Positions 45,640 to 58,165 are shown, counted from the first letter of the stretch. The stretch: 64,000 nucleotides of DNA from Epiperipatus broadwayi (GCA_028023455.1 JAQFVV010012495.1:3862516-3926515); one strand, 5' to 3'. Notes: generated by a model from the letters alone, not told the origin. Numbers and translations: made by a program.

Positions 45640-45760
45640 ATATGTATATAGGGATTTCACCTTTATTGTTAAAAAGAAGTTGCCTTGGCAACAGTTTGGA
45701 ATTGTTGATTGTTATTGATAGTGGAATTGTCTAAATGTTGATTGGTTTTTAATGATTATA
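45640..45760 (+). repeat. Unnamed repeat, copy 1
   Basis: 'gggatttcacctttattgttaaaa' through 'acagtttggaattgttgattgttattgat' to 'attgtctaaatgttga' recurs at 62,068-62,170 in the same orientation with few differences. It contains the small palindrome GTTGCCTTGGCAAC. Its closeness to PLE remnants suggests a PLE part, unproven. Confidence 0.65.
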
Positions 45761-45989
45761 TATATATAATAAAACATACAACTTAAATTAAATTTACAGT
45801 TTTCAATGTATCAATAAATGCTACTCAAGATAGCAGTTATTTCATAATTTATTTATTTATTTATTGTTATGTTAAAAATTGTAAAGTTAATTCCAGTAAT
45901 TTATATTAATTATATATTTTGTCTAATATTATATATATATAACAATAAACTATAGTATAAATAGTATATGTATATACTATAGATAATAT

Positions 45990-47545
45990 GTAATAAAATA
46001 TATTCTACAAGAGTATATAGACAATTATCAATTATTATGGTAATAAATATTGGTATAAAACAATATGTATTACTTTGCTGAGCCAGGCTTTCGATATGGT
46101 GTGTCTTTATGAAAGCATGATTTTGGTGAAAGTCAGAAAATACATTATCATATCCATATGTGTAAAATATCTGTAAAGAATTCAGAATGGCTTCTATCAA
46201 TGTGACTGACATCTATGGATCTGTTAATAATGTTTGATCTATAAATGTTAAACAAGATCTGTTGAAGCATAGTTTGATTAGCGGTAAAAGGATTCAATTT
46301 ATTATGGATGTTTTATAGCAGATCAATGACAATTTGTATGCTACATTTAGGTTGAAATTTTTATTATAGTTACAAATTGGCCCATAAACTTGTCTATTAG
46401 CGGTATGATATGTAGCTTAGCAGTAGCTTTCATTGAAAGAGATGTTATTCAACTCCTTTTAGACACTAATAAAGATGTAATATACACTTAATATGTGGAT
46501 GATGTTTTTATTTGAGTTCACTCTAGGCTTATTCAAAAAATGTTTAACAAATTGAAGCAATTTCTTGAAATGAAATGGGTAATAGAAGAGGAGGACAGCA
46601 ATTTACCACATTTCTAGAGTTGAAATTGATAAGTTGGAATTATACTATTGATTATTTAATGATTGTAAAACCTCTTAATATTAGGGGTTATCTGCATCCA
46701 CACTCAAAGATTCCATTTCAATATAGCTATTCAAAACATTGTAAGTTTGAAGCTGAGAGAAAACATAATTTAGAGTGTTATAGAAAAGATTTAATTAAAG
46801 TTGATTATTCTATGTTGACACTCAACAAAAAGACAAGAAAATTTAATAATAGACATAAATTTGATAGAACATATGATTCTAAACTATGGATTAACATGCC
46901 TTACATCCCTAATATACACTCAAAAATAATATTGGTTATGCACACAAATTTTAATATTGGTTTTAGATGTACCTTATCATTAATTAGATTTATTAACATT
47001 TCCAAAAGATAATATTAAGATGATGATAAAGCTCAATTGGTATACGCCCTGGATTATCAGTTTTGCAATGTCAGATATTATGAAGAAACGTGCAAATTTA
47101 AAATCAAGAATAACAGAGCATGCTAAATTATATTAGCAGAACAGTGCTTATGGCTCAGTGATAGCTCGGTCTTTGAAACCATGAGAAAAAAAAAACTGGT
47201 CATTCCTTTAAACCTGCTGATGCTAAAATTATTTGCTTAAAATTATATATAATAAAGAATGAAAAATAAAAGAAACTTGGTCTCCATAAATATAACAGCT
47301 AATAACATTCTTCTTAGCAAGAACTGATCATTTAAACCAATGTCTTAGCCAACTTCTGGGTCAATTTACACAATGTAAATATGCAAATCTATTATAATCA
47401 GTGATTTGTTTAACGTACGCTTAAACAAAAGCTTGGCTTAGCAAAGTACTAAATATTGTTTTATACCAAAATTTATTAATAGTTAATAATTGTCTACATA
47501 AACTCTTGTAGAATATATTTTATTATATATATACAACATAAATAA
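45990..47545 (+). mobile_element. Penelope-like element with inverted terminal arms
   Basis: The left arm (about 45,990-46,100) and right arm (about 47,425-47,545) are inverted copies: 'atattctacaagagtatatag' against 'actcttgtagaatatat', and 'gctgagccaggctttcg' against 'caaaagcttggcttagc'. The coding remnant lies between. The arm matches the small element at 37,255-37,600. I found no hammerhead core in these arms. Confidence 0.75.
46350..47245 (+). pseudogene. PLE reverse transcriptase and GIY-YIG endonuclease
   Basis: In order on the plus strand with frameshifts: GPINLSISG (usual G-S-P-L-S), FIERDV, the catalytic motif YVDDVFI at about 46,491-46,513, and MKWVIEEEDSNLPHF (family: E-x-E-x-x-x-L-P-F-L-D). 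Then RGYLHPHSKIPFQY and an open frame to 47,012. The endonuclease follows near 47,040: VYALDYQFCNVRYYEET (family: V-Y-x-I-P-C..C..Y-Y-I-G-E-T), then in another frame LKSRITEHAK, SAYGSVI and TGHSFKPADAKII. All parts of an RT plus GIY-YIG PLE are visible; the YIG core has become YEE. An RT palm motif intact at YVDD suggests a younger copy than the 18.5-kb one. Confidence 0.75.
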
Positions 47546-48239
47546 TAACATATGTTAAAAATTAAATAATATTTTCCTTCTATGTCTAATAAATCTATCC
47601 TTTTGATTTTTGATTTAAAAAAACATCATATATATTTAAAAAATTCAAGCCACTTTTCCACAAACTCTTTATTTTCATAATACCATAAACCATATTCAAA
47701 TCTATCTCTTCCTTTAACTCCCCTCACTTATTAATTTTTTTTTTTTATCAAATTCATGACAGCTTTTCAAACTATTTATTTTCATTTATAACCCTTTGTG
47801 TAATTAAACACTTTAATGATATACGTACTCATTAAAGTTTTTGATATTGCTCTGAAATTAAGATGTCAGTTGTGTAAAAAGGATAGCAAGCAATAGCAAA
47901 TTATCACATTAATTATCTTATTCTACCGGTTTAGAACGGAGAAATTTTCAATATATATATATAGTTTACCAAATAGTATTAGTCTCCACCAGCAATAATA
48001 GTATTATTTTATTCATTTTACCTAATCTCTAATAATAAATAAAATCTCAGCACCTGGTAATCACATCTTTATATTTTTTCTTTCCTTTTTTTTAAATATT
48101 ATATTCTTACATTCTTTAACCAGTAAATTGCTTAATATTATAAAAACAAATTTTTTTAATTTTTATTTATCAACCCACCCTAACTTGATTTTACCTAACC
48201 TAACTTGATTTTACCATTTTGTTTAGAAGCTATTTATAT
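47546..48239. other. AT-rich non-coding stretch
   Basis: Contains two tandem copies of 'taacttgattttacc' near 48,181-48,216. Nothing else recognised. Confidence 0.5.
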
Positions 48240-48600
48240 TATGATATATGATTTATATCATCAACCATTATCAATCCACTGCAGGATGAAGGTCTCTCCA
48301 AGTTCAATCTATCTTCTCCGATCTTTAGCTTCTCTTCTCCACATTACCCCTGCACACTTTCTTATTTCAATTATCCATCTCACATGTGGTCTTTTTCTGG
48401 GTCTTTTACAATCTCTTGGAATCCTGTTTAAGATTTCAATTGTCCATCTATTATCATCTCTTCTAGCAATATGTCCAACCCAACTCCACTTCAGTCTTTT
48501 AATTTTTTTAATGAGATCAGTAACACCTGTTTGTTCTCTTATCCATATATTGCGTTTTTGATTTCTTGTTACTCCTAACATGCATCTCTCCATACATCTT
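48240..48600 (-). mobile_element. RTE LINE 3' end, truncated copy
   Basis: A 94-codon minus-strand frame (48,593-48,309) ends with REQTGVTD, KRLKWSWVGHIARRDDNRW, RDCKRPRKRPHVRW and MWRREAKDR, the C-terminus of the RTE protein, intact here and usable to correct the longer copy at 24.8-27.6 kb by comparison. The 3' tail ends near 48,255. Upstream it is fused to another repeat (48,606-48,650) also found at 27,757. Confidence 0.85.
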
Positions 48601-48699
48601 TGTCTTTCTTCTCAGTTGCTTGATAAGGCAGAATGAATGTTTATTATGATATATATGATGTAATATGATATAAAATATCTTTTTCTTAATGGAAATATT

Positions 48700-50060
48700 C
48701 CATGCATAGGTCATGTGCCCAAAAGCCCTGTTCCCCACATTAAACATTTATTGCCAAATCATTATTCTAGTCTTGAGTCATTGACTTTTCTTTTCCTAAT
48801 TGATTCTAGTAAAAATTATCTTGATAGTTTCATTATCTTAACTATGCAAAAATCACAAGATATATCAACTTCTATCATATCTTTTATCTTTAATTTTCTC
48901 TCATTCTCCATGTGATATATCATGAATATCTTTCAGCAATGTACATTCCAAAAATAAATGATCATATTCTCCTTCTCTACATAACTATGTTTATAATCCA
49001 AATCCTTAATCCATTTTTGTCTTTTTTTCTATAGTATCTAAAGCTTTTACTCTTGCAACAACTTATAACAAACTCTCTTTACTTTTATCATATATTCTCT
49101 CATATGTTATATAATTTTTATTCTTATAATTATAAACTATTTTTATTCATATTTGTTTACCATAATTCTAATCCTTTTTCTGTTACAAACTCATGGGATA
49201 CAATGTGGATAGCATAATGTGTTTTTCATGGGAAGAATCTCTCAACCAACACATCAAAAGAAATTTGTTAGCCGTCACATTTTCTTCTTATCACTTTCCG
49301 ATTATTCTTTTAATATCCTACACTACAAAAAATAATTGTTCAATTTCTTTCCCCCCATGTCCACATAATCTATCTACACACTCCAAATCTTTATTCCATT
49401 TTTGCTTTCTTCCCCTAGAATCTAAATTTCCTGCTGATGAGATGCACTATGACTTCTTCTTTATCAGAGTCAAGAACTTTTCAGCTACCATGCCCAGAGA
49501 AACCTGTTAGCCAATTTACCTTTCTGCCTGTTTTTCTCATATTATTCTCTATCCTGCTCCATCTCATTTCCACAACATAATATTTGTCAACTCTATGGCC
49601 TTTATATCTAAATCCCCCTTATCTTTTTCCAAACCCAGCATAAAAACCAATAACCCACCTTCCATATAATCCCTTTATTTATATTCATTTACCCACAACT
49701 TCATTATTTGTGTCCTTTCTAATTGCAAACATTTACATTCAATTAACAGATGCCTAATAAAAATATTTTCCATGCCTTCCTTACGCAACTTGCAGACTAT
49801 ATCATCCACATTTTTCCATTTATCTGTATATTTCCTTGTTGCTAAAGATTCTGTCCTGACTGGTCCAATAGTATAAGCTTCTTCTGGTGATGTTATAATT
49901 TTTTATATATTCTAAACTATTTTTTTGAATTATTATTTGTTTTCCACTTTATTTATTTATTTGTTTTTTGCATTATGGCTTCTTTTTTTATCAAAGTCTG
50001 TAATCTCTCTGCCAATATGTCAAAAGAAACCAATAACAGTCCTATTTTTCCTTTAATATT
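48700..50060 (-). mobile_element. Tandem LINE-A 3' ends, minus strand
   Basis: Reading the minus strand, at least two and probably three C-terminal fragments of the LINE-A protein follow each other: one around 50,050-49,440 (KEGMEN, RHLLIECKCL, LGLEKDKGDL), a second around 49,430-49,190 (CGHGGKEIEQLFF) and a third around 49,060-48,800 (EKENMIIYFWNVHC). Each matches the C-x-x-C...H...C tail of the 53-58 kb copies. The tail 'agtcatagtgcatctcatc' near 49,433-49,452 separates the first two, just as in the plus-strand array. Confidence 0.6.
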
Positions 50061-51050
50061 TATTACTCTGCAACACATTCAAAACCTCAAATTATTTACA
50101 CTTTATCCCATTAACATCACTTTTGCGCATAAACAGCTTTAGTTCAAGAATCATCGCTGTCCAATCTCAACATCAAAATGAAAATTCCATTTTCTGTATA
50201 CTAATAACTGCATACTTTAATATGAATAGAGTATATCATTATTGTATTAAAAATAATATTTATTTTTGATACTTTTAAACTAGACATTATTTGATTACTT
50301 ATTTTTAAATTTTGTAATAAAAAAAAAATCCAATTATTAGATTCTTGAGAGTCAAGTAATCATTTCTTAATCCATCATAATTCTTGTATCATCACTGAAC
50401 TATTTCGGAATTTGAAAATTTTCATTTTTAAAGCTAAATTTGTTGAATCATACACAAAAAGTAAATGATTTATTTTATCCATTTCCTTATTTGATAGACA
50501 GTTTTATAATTCGGTTATCGGTTAATTATTTATAATTCCATTCTTACAATTTTTTACAAGGTATTTATGATTCATTTTAATGTTTTAGTTAATAGAGGGC
50601 AGCACTATATTGAAGGTAAAGGTATTACAAAAAAATAATTGATGAGTTTAAAGAATTATTAAATACTGTACTACATAAATCGTTTTAAAAATAAAATTCG
50701 AACAGTAGACGTTAATTAGATTCAAAAAAGATATTTAAAGAATAAATTATATTTAAATCTGGTGAGGAAAAACTTATAGCAGATTGTCTTTATGATAATT
50801 TTTAGTTAAAAAAAAAAAAACAGTTAAGGTAAGGCGTCAAGAATTAAGTAATCATTTAGTAGGCGCTAAAGGACATTTTAGTCAACGAATTCATTTTTTT
50901 TTTTTGATTTCACACAATCAAGCAAAGAGAAGAAAGTTAAAAAAATTTGAATCTACCTTAATAGTCTAAATGAAATCTTATATTTATGTATTGGAACAAT
51001 TGTTATGAAGAATGATAAATTATCATATGATGAAGCCATCAATATGTAAC
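50061..51050. other. AT-rich non-coding stretch
   Basis: No recognisable gene or repeat. Confidence 0.5.
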
Positions 51051-52420
51051 AATTCATGAGATAATGCTTCTGCGTCACCACTCACAGAATTGTGAGAATA
51101 GAATCAAACTACAAATGTGCAAAAAATGGATCTGCAATAATAGGAAGCAAAAATGCATGAATGTTATAGATGCTTAAATCATCTAGATTGATATTATAAA
51201 TAGAAAAAAAGTTAGTGCAGAAAAATGTAAAGCACTCCGATACTTAGATATATGCAAGGAGTAAGAAAAGATGAGAGACCTCAGTCTCACCAATGAAAAA
51301 CCAAACAGCAAAAATATATTAAAAATCAGATACAATAAGTCCTGGATAAACAATTTAGACTATAGAACTTAAAACAGATTTATCATCATAGAGATTGATA
51401 GTAGAAGACCATACTAATGACATGGAAGAATTCGAAATAATCTTTAAGCACATAAATCATCCACATTTAAACAAAACTAACCTTTAGACCACATTCTGCA
51501 AATAGAAACTCAATCAAAATAATCAAAAATATTGAAGTAATAATTACAAAACTTTGTAGAATTCAGGATGGTATAAACCCAATTACCGGCTAAATGGACT
51601 TCTTAACAGAGATATCTATCTCTGTTCAAAAGGATTATGAAAAAATAAATCACATCTATGAAATAAAGCTCTTAAATACTAGAACAGTAGTAGGCTTGTC
51701 AAATCCAATGCTCTCTATCATTTACTACTAAAATAGATTGGTCAGGGGTGGCTAATCTGATTTTCACAGAATCTTCATAAAAGCCTCTAGCAGTATGAAA
51801 ACACCTTTCATGGACCAAAACTATATATTAATAGAGGATACTATCAAGAACACTCACAGGGTTCTAACCCAAGGCTATGTCTAGTGACCAGGATTCAGTT
51901 AATGATTAACTAAATTGAATTAAAATTTATACAGCTTAACAGATAATAACAAAGTTATCACCAAGAAGATATATAGCATGATCACATTTTTAAAAGGCCA
52001 CAATCTCCAGATGTGGAGTAAATTTAACATCAAGTAAGTTCAAAGACTGTATGAGAGAGTGGAGTTTAAACCATGCTTGAACTCAATATTATTACCTGAA
52101 ATCTACTGAGTAGCAAAGAAAGTTGTTTAACAACTGAAGCAGCCCAAAACATTACAAAAGTATCCTCAGGTGAATTGCTACTGGACAGAAAATTGAAAAC
52201 AATACCCAAAGACCAATAGGAATTTGCTAGAAATATAAAGGCAAATTTGTGATTGAAAATTAGGGTATAAAATAGTTCTTTTATAGAAAGATGGATAAAA
52301 TGATTATTAAAAAAGACATGTCTAAATAAATCACAGAAATCAAAACAAAAATCAGGGGCAATACAAAAGTCATTAAAATCATATGAGATGGAATAGCATT
52401 AATTGCAGTAAAATTGTTCA
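51051..52420. other. Unresolved, less AT-biased segment
   Basis: This stretch has clearly different base use from its neighbours (more A and C on the plus strand, fewer long homopolymers) and many broken short frames. That is the look of an old coding repeat. I could not recognise a motif in any frame with confidence. A decayed retroelement is the best guess. Confidence 0.3.
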
Positions 52421-52984
52421 TTTTAATTGCTCTATTTCTGCATCATAAAATTGGTTGATGATTTTTTCTATGACCAAAGTGCCAAACTGATAACTTTATA
52501 TGCCTATTTTAGGTATGGTTGGTTTATACAATATTTTCATATACTATGTAGCACAAATATACAGCTACTATATATAGGTATATTCTTATACACATTTCAT
52601 TTATTTGGTTACACACATTTATGTATATACATGTTAATACTCTAAGCAGTTAATGCAAATCAATTTGACATTACTTTATTTTTTGTAATGCTTAGTTTAC
52701 AATCTGTATCAATCAGTACTTCTTTGAATAAGTTATGTTCTAAACTATGTGAAATATATTGAGTTAAAGTTTAAAGTTATCCATGCAATTGAGGGTGACA
52801 AATCCAATTATTATTCTTATCATCATCTGATGATGATGATTTGTAATATCATATTTTACCAGATAACTTGCTGACAGAGTATATAAGCTAGACCATGAAT
52901 TGCAACCCTGGGAAATTTATGCCGACATCAATTTTTTTTACCAGGATTTCATGATACAGTTTAGCTATTCAACAGTAAATATAT
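52421..52984. other. AT-rich non-coding stretch
   Basis: A GATGAT-rich patch near 52,826-52,842; nothing else recognised. Confidence 0.45.
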
Positions 52985-53029
52985 CCATTTAAGGACAAGT
53001 CACAGTGCATCACATCACATCATCACACA

Positions 53030-54745
53030 TGAGTAGGAATATAGAGAGACAGTTATATATATATAGTTTTTATGGATATAGAGAAGGCATATGATAAAGT
53101 AAATAGAAATAGATTATCGATAATTTAGTAAATTTGGGAATGGATGGAGCTTTAGTGGATATTATTAAAAAATTATATGAAAATAATTACTATATGTATA
53201 AATTAGGGAATATAGAATCAGTTAAAGTTAAAAATGGGGTGGGTCTAAGGCAAGAATGTCCTATGTCACCTATTTTGTTTTTGTTGTATTTGAGAGAAAT
53301 GGAGAGAGCAATAGAAAGATTAGAAAGAGGAATAGAGATAACATTAATAGATGGCAAGGGAATATATACATTGTTGGGTCTTTTATTTGTGGATGATGTC
53401 TTTTTTTGTGTGTGCAGAAAGAGGGAAAACATGGAAGTTATGCTGAGAATATGCACAGAGGTAGGTAAAGAGATGGGGATTAAATTTAGTGAAGAAAAAT
53501 CAAAAGTATTGATGATTAATACTGGGGAGAGAGAAGACAAAAATTTTTTATTGGGGGATATAAAGTTAAGTGTGGTGAATAGATATAACTATTTGGAAAT
53601 TGTCTTAAGTAATCAAAGAAATTGAGTGGATGAATGGGAAAAAAATTGATAAATGGAGCAAAAAAAAGAAAGAGATTGATAAAGAAATTAGCAGTTTTCT
53701 CATATAATAAATATGATGTAGCTAGAATTGTATAAAAGGAAATGGCAGTAGCAGGGTTAACATATGGTAATGATGCATTATGTGTTAGTAAAGAGGTATT
53801 AGATTACTTAGAAAAAATACAGAGAGAAGTAGGAAGACATGCATTAGATGCAGAAGTGTGGATGGCAAAGAAGGCAATTCAATGAGAAATGAGATGGTCA
53901 AGTTTTTACATGAGAGATGCAAAAGCAAAATGAAAATGTTCAGTAGATTGCAGTTTATGGATAATAAAAGAATAGCCAAAATAATATTCAATTGGGTTAT
54001 GAATAAAGGGCAGGCAACAAGATGGGTAAGAAAGGTAATATGATATGCAGAAGATTTGGATAAAGACTTTATGTCAGCATACTATACAGAAAGTGGGATG
54101 ATTGTGTTAGGAGAATTGTTGAGTATTATACTATTAAGAAACGGGATAGAAGAATAGATACATTAATAAAAAATAAGGAGTTGGAAAGATGGAAAACTAG
54201 TATGGAGAGTAAAAAGAATTTAATATTTATAAAAGTAAACAGGATATTGGGTGCAAGTTAATTTATGATAATAGCAAAAAAAGTAGTTTACTATTTGAAG
54301 CTCGGACAGAATCTTTAACAACAAGTAAATAGACACATAAATGGAAAAAATATGGGTGATTTAATCAGCAAGTTGTGTAAGGAAGGCATAGAAAATATTA
54401 GGCATTTGTTAATTGAATGCAAATGCCTGAAAGCAGAAAGAGTACAAATGATGAAGTTGTGAAAGAATGAATATAAACAAAGTGATTATACAGAAAGTGG
54501 ATGGTTGTTTTTTATGCTGGGTTTGGGAAAAGACAAGGGGGATTTAGGTATAAATACCATGGAGTTGACAAAAATTATGTTGTGGAAATGGGATAGAGCA
54601 GGATAGAGAAGAATATGGGAAAACATAGGGTGGGAATGGAAAAGGAAGTCAAACTGGCTAACTGGTTTCTCTGGACATAGTTGCTGAGAGATTCCTGACT
54701 GTATAAGGAGAAGTCACAGTACATCACATCATATCACATATAGGT
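53030..54745 (+). pseudogene. LINE-A reverse transcriptase, tandem copy 1
   Basis: 5'-truncated non-LTR retrotransposon. Motif A MDIEKAYDKVNR lies at 53,072; a frame 53,134-53,625 carries GVGLRQECPMSPILF, the catalytic LLFVDDVFFC (usual Y/F-x-D-D, here FVDD), GKEMGIKF-EEKSKV and NRYNYLE. In other frames follow GLTYGNDALCVSK, VLDYLEKIQREVGRHALDA, RWSSFYMRD, WVMNKGQATRWVRK and the C-terminal KLCKEGIENIRHLLIECKCL (C-x-x-C...H...C) at about 54,369-54,430. The 3' end is 'gaagtcacagtacatcacatcatatcac'. The same tail precedes the copy at 52,995. Stops and frameshifts are few, so the copy is fairly young but dead. The clade is uncertain (CR1/Rex1-like by style). Confidence 0.8.
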
Positions 54746-56468
54746 AGACATATAGAAGATAGTTTATTTGTAATTACACAACTTATAGATATTAATAGAA
54801 ATACAGGTAGACAATTATATATGGTCTTTATAGAGTAGGCATATGATAGAATAAATAGAAATAGATAATGGGTAAGTTTAGTACATTTTGGAATTGCTTT
54901 AGTGGATTTTATTAAGAGATTGTATGAAAATAAATACTATATGTATCAATTAGGAAATATAGAATCAGAGTAAAAAATGGGGTGGGACTAAGGCAAGAAT
55001 GCGCTATGTGACTTATTTTGTTTTTGTTATATTTGAGTGAAATAAATAGAAATACTAGGAAAAGGAACAGAGATACCATTAATAGATAGCAAGGGAATGT
55101 ATATATTATCAGGGTCTTTATTTGCTGATATTTTGTTGTGCACAGAAAGTAGGGAAGATATTGAAGTAATGCTGACAATGTGTGCAGTTGGGTAAAGAGA
55201 TGGGAATTATATTTAGTGAAGAAAAATCAAATATAATGATGATAAATGCTGGGGAAAGAGAAGAGAAAGAAATTTTATTGGGGGATATAAAGTTAAATAT
55301 GGTGAGTAGGTATAACTATTTGAGAAACGTCTTAAGGAATTAAAAACATTTCTTTGATGAGTGGGAGGAAAAATTGATAAATGAAGCAAAGAATAGAAAG
55401 GGACTACTGATAAAGAAATTAATGGTGTTTTCATATAATAAATATGATGTAGTGAGAATTATATGGAAGGGAGTGACAATAGCAGGGTTAATTTATGGTA
55501 ATGATTTGTTATGTGTTAGTAAATGGGTATTAGATTACTTAGAAAAAATAGAAAGAGAAGTAGAAAGACATCCATTAGATGCAGATGTGTAAATGACAAA
55601 GGAGGCAATTCAAAGAGAAATGGTATGGTGAAGTTTTTGTATGAGAGATGCAAAAAGCAAAATGAATTTTGTCTGAAGATTGCAATTTATGGATAGTAAG
55701 AGAATTAACCAAAATAGCATTTAATTAGGTTACAAATAAAGGACAGCCAACAAGATGGGTGAGAAAGATAGTAAGGCATGAAGAAGATTTAGATAAAGAC
55801 TTTATGTCAATATACTTGTACAAAAGATGGGATGATTGTGTTAGAAAAATTGTTGAGTGTTATAGTGATAAAGAATGGGATAGAAGAATAGATGCATTAA
55901 TAATAAATAGGGAATTGGAGAAATGGAGAACTAATATTGAGAATAAAAAAAGTTTAAATATATATAGAAGTAAACAGAATATTGGATGTGAGTTAATTTA
56001 TAATAATAGCAAGAAAAATAGTTTCCTGCTTAAGGCTCGAACAGGATTGTTAGCAACAAGGGAATATACACATAAATGGAGAAATATGGGTGATTGAATC
56101 TGCAAGTTATGTAAAAAAGCCATGGAAAATATAAGGTATATGCTAAATGAATGTAAATGCTTACAAGCAGAAAGGGTACAAATAATGAAGTTGTGAGAGA
56201 ATAAATATAAACAAAGTGATTATACAGAAATTGGGTTTTTGGTTATTATGCTGGGTTTTGAAAAAGATAAGAGGAATTTAGATATAAAGGCCATAGGATA
56301 AACAAAGATGATGTTGCAGAAATGGGATGAAGGAGGATAGAAAAGAATATGGGAAAAACTTAGGATGGAAAATGGAAAGGGAAGGTAAGAAGGCTAACAG
56401 GTTTTCTGGGCAAGTGGTTAAGAGATTCCTGTCTTCGATAAAGAAGCCGTAGTGCATTGCATCACATA
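54746..56468 (+). pseudogene. LINE-A reverse transcriptase, tandem copy 2
   Basis: Head-to-tail repeat of the preceding unit, alignable over its whole length: 'gggactaaggcaagaatg' at 54,984, a degraded 'tttgctgatattttg' in place of the FVDD box, a GLIYGNDLLCVSK frame at 55,374-55,592, and a second frame 55,759-56,097 (WDDCVRKIVECYSDKEWDRRIDAL..., KARTGLLATREYTHKW). The tail 'agccgtagtgcattgcatcacata' ends at about 56,468. It begins at nearly the same RT position as copy 1, with about 60 extra bases upstream of motif A. Confidence 0.78.
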
Positions 56469-57315
56469 TAGAAATTTATAAAAAAATTAAAAAGCAAAAG
56501 ATAGAAGAGAAGATGACTCAGTGGAACAGGTACTTAAAAGAAAAAAAATAATAATTGAAATACAATTAGGATATAGTGGGGTGAAGTTAATAAAAAGTAA
56601 TTGGGAGAAAATGAATAGAATGTGAAAAATTTTGGAGATATATGAAGGAGAGAAATAAAAAAAGGGGATATTACATTAATTTAGTAATCTAACAGGCTGT
56701 TATTAATTTTGTAAATGTACAGAAAAAATAAGAAGAGAGTAGGAAAGAACTTATTATTTTGTAATAAAAACTTTGGTAATGGAGAGTTGGTGACTATGAT
56801 TTATTAGAGAACTTAGTTTATGAGAAGATGAATGGAATGATAGATGAAGAATTGAATAGAACAATAAGTAGATTGTAAAAAGGAAAGATAACTAATTGAT
56901 ATGGGAGCTGATAAAATGATTGTAGATATAGAAAGATATTCCAGCTAATTTTTTTGATAAAATTTATAATGCATAACAAGATATCAGATGACTGGAAGAG
57001 TGTGAGAATATGGTTATTAAATAAAGAAAAAAGAAAAGATTTTAGGTTAACTAATTATACACTGATAATAATAACTTCTATAATTTGTAAGTTATTTAGA
57101 TACATCTCTATAGAATGAACTAGGACTTGAATGAAGAAGAGAATGATGTTATTCAGGGATGAGGAGAGAGAATAATTGTTCATTGTCTCTCATTTGATTA
57201 AAATGCCTTATAAAAATAATAAGTCACTATTTATTGAATTTCTAGATGTTGAAAAGGTTATATTAGGATGGATAAAATATATTATGGAGAAGTCTTGAAA
57301 ATATAGAAGAAGAAT
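56469..57315 (+). pseudogene. LINE-A copy 3, upstream part
   Basis: Unlike copies 1 and 2 this copy includes sequence 5' of RT motif A: a Lys/Glu-rich broken frame (about 56,470-56,650), then DIPANFFDKIYN-like and FYNL-like pieces and a 'VIQG-GERIIVHCLS' stretch near 57,150-57,190 (family: Q-G-G-F/E-R-g-r). Many stops. The copy is interrupted at about 57,316 by a foldback element and resumes at 58,165. Confidence 0.5.
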
Positions 57316-57317
57316 TT

Positions 57318-58165
57318 TTAACGTAAATAATCTAGATGCTTTTTTTACTACCATCATGTCAAACTAATTCTGATAGGAATGTAATCATCCTTTATACAAG
57401 TGTAATACTTTAATATTCAATTAGCCATGTTAAATGGTAGTAAATTCTTGATCCAAATCACAAGGTAAAGACTTTTGAAAAGTTAAAAGTGGTCATCCTA
57501 TCTTTTGTACCTATGTGTAATTATATAGGCCAATCTTAAGTATCTTGGACTGAGAATGTGAATATATTATATTATTCACTTTACTTAAATTTCTATTTTA
57601 TTACACAATAATGCTTGCAAAATTTTGAAATTTATTATGTATTAATATTAAAAGATGTTATACTTTAATGTAAATAATCTAAAAATATTTTTACTAGTGC
57701 AATGTCAAACTGTAATTCTGATATGAAGGTAATCATCCCTCATTACAAGCACCATACTTTAATATTCAATCAGTAATGTCATCGCTAATTAAATATTAAA
57801 GTACAGGGCTTGTGTATCAGAATTATAGTTTGACAAAGTGCTAGTAAAAATTTTTCTAGATTATTTACATTAAAGTATAACATCTTTTAATACTAATGTA
57901 TAGTAAATTTTAAGATTTTGCAAGTGTTATTACGTAATAAAATAGAAATGTAAGTCAAGTGAATAACATAATAAATTCACACTCTCAGTTCAAGATGCTT
58001 AAGATTAGCCTATATAATTATATGTAGGTATAAAAGATAGGGTGGCCATTCTTAACCTTTCAAAAGACTTTATCTTGTGACTTGTATTGAAATTTTATTA
58101 GTGTTTAACATCGCTAATTGAATATTAAAATATGGCACTTGTGTGAAGGATAATTACCTTCATAG
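57318..58165. mobile_element. Large foldback element inserted in LINE-A copy 3
   Basis: Two arms of about 390-400 bp face each other around 57,780. Matching pairs are 'aatcatcctttatacaagtgt' with 'gcacttgtgtgaaggataatt', 'tcaattagccatgtta' with 'taacatcgctaattga', 'atcctatcttttgtacctatg' with its complement near 58,030, and 'aaaagatgttatactttaatg' with 'cattaaagtataacatctttt'. The central 57,650-57,900 is itself a palindrome holding a second copy of the outer unit. No open frame; the superfamily is not identified. It splits the LINE, so it is younger than the array. Confidence 0.7.

Noticed and set aside
48178-48216. Telomere-like repeat (cctaacctaa)
   Set aside because: Only two copies of an 18-bp unit; not a TTAGG/TTAGGG array.
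49430-49460. CTGATGAG on the plus strand as a hammerhead core
   Set aside because: No GAAA at the right distance; the string is the reverse of the LINE-A tail.
53190-53540. Minus-strand 116-codon frame
   Set aside because: Antisense of the LINE-A reverse transcriptase frame.
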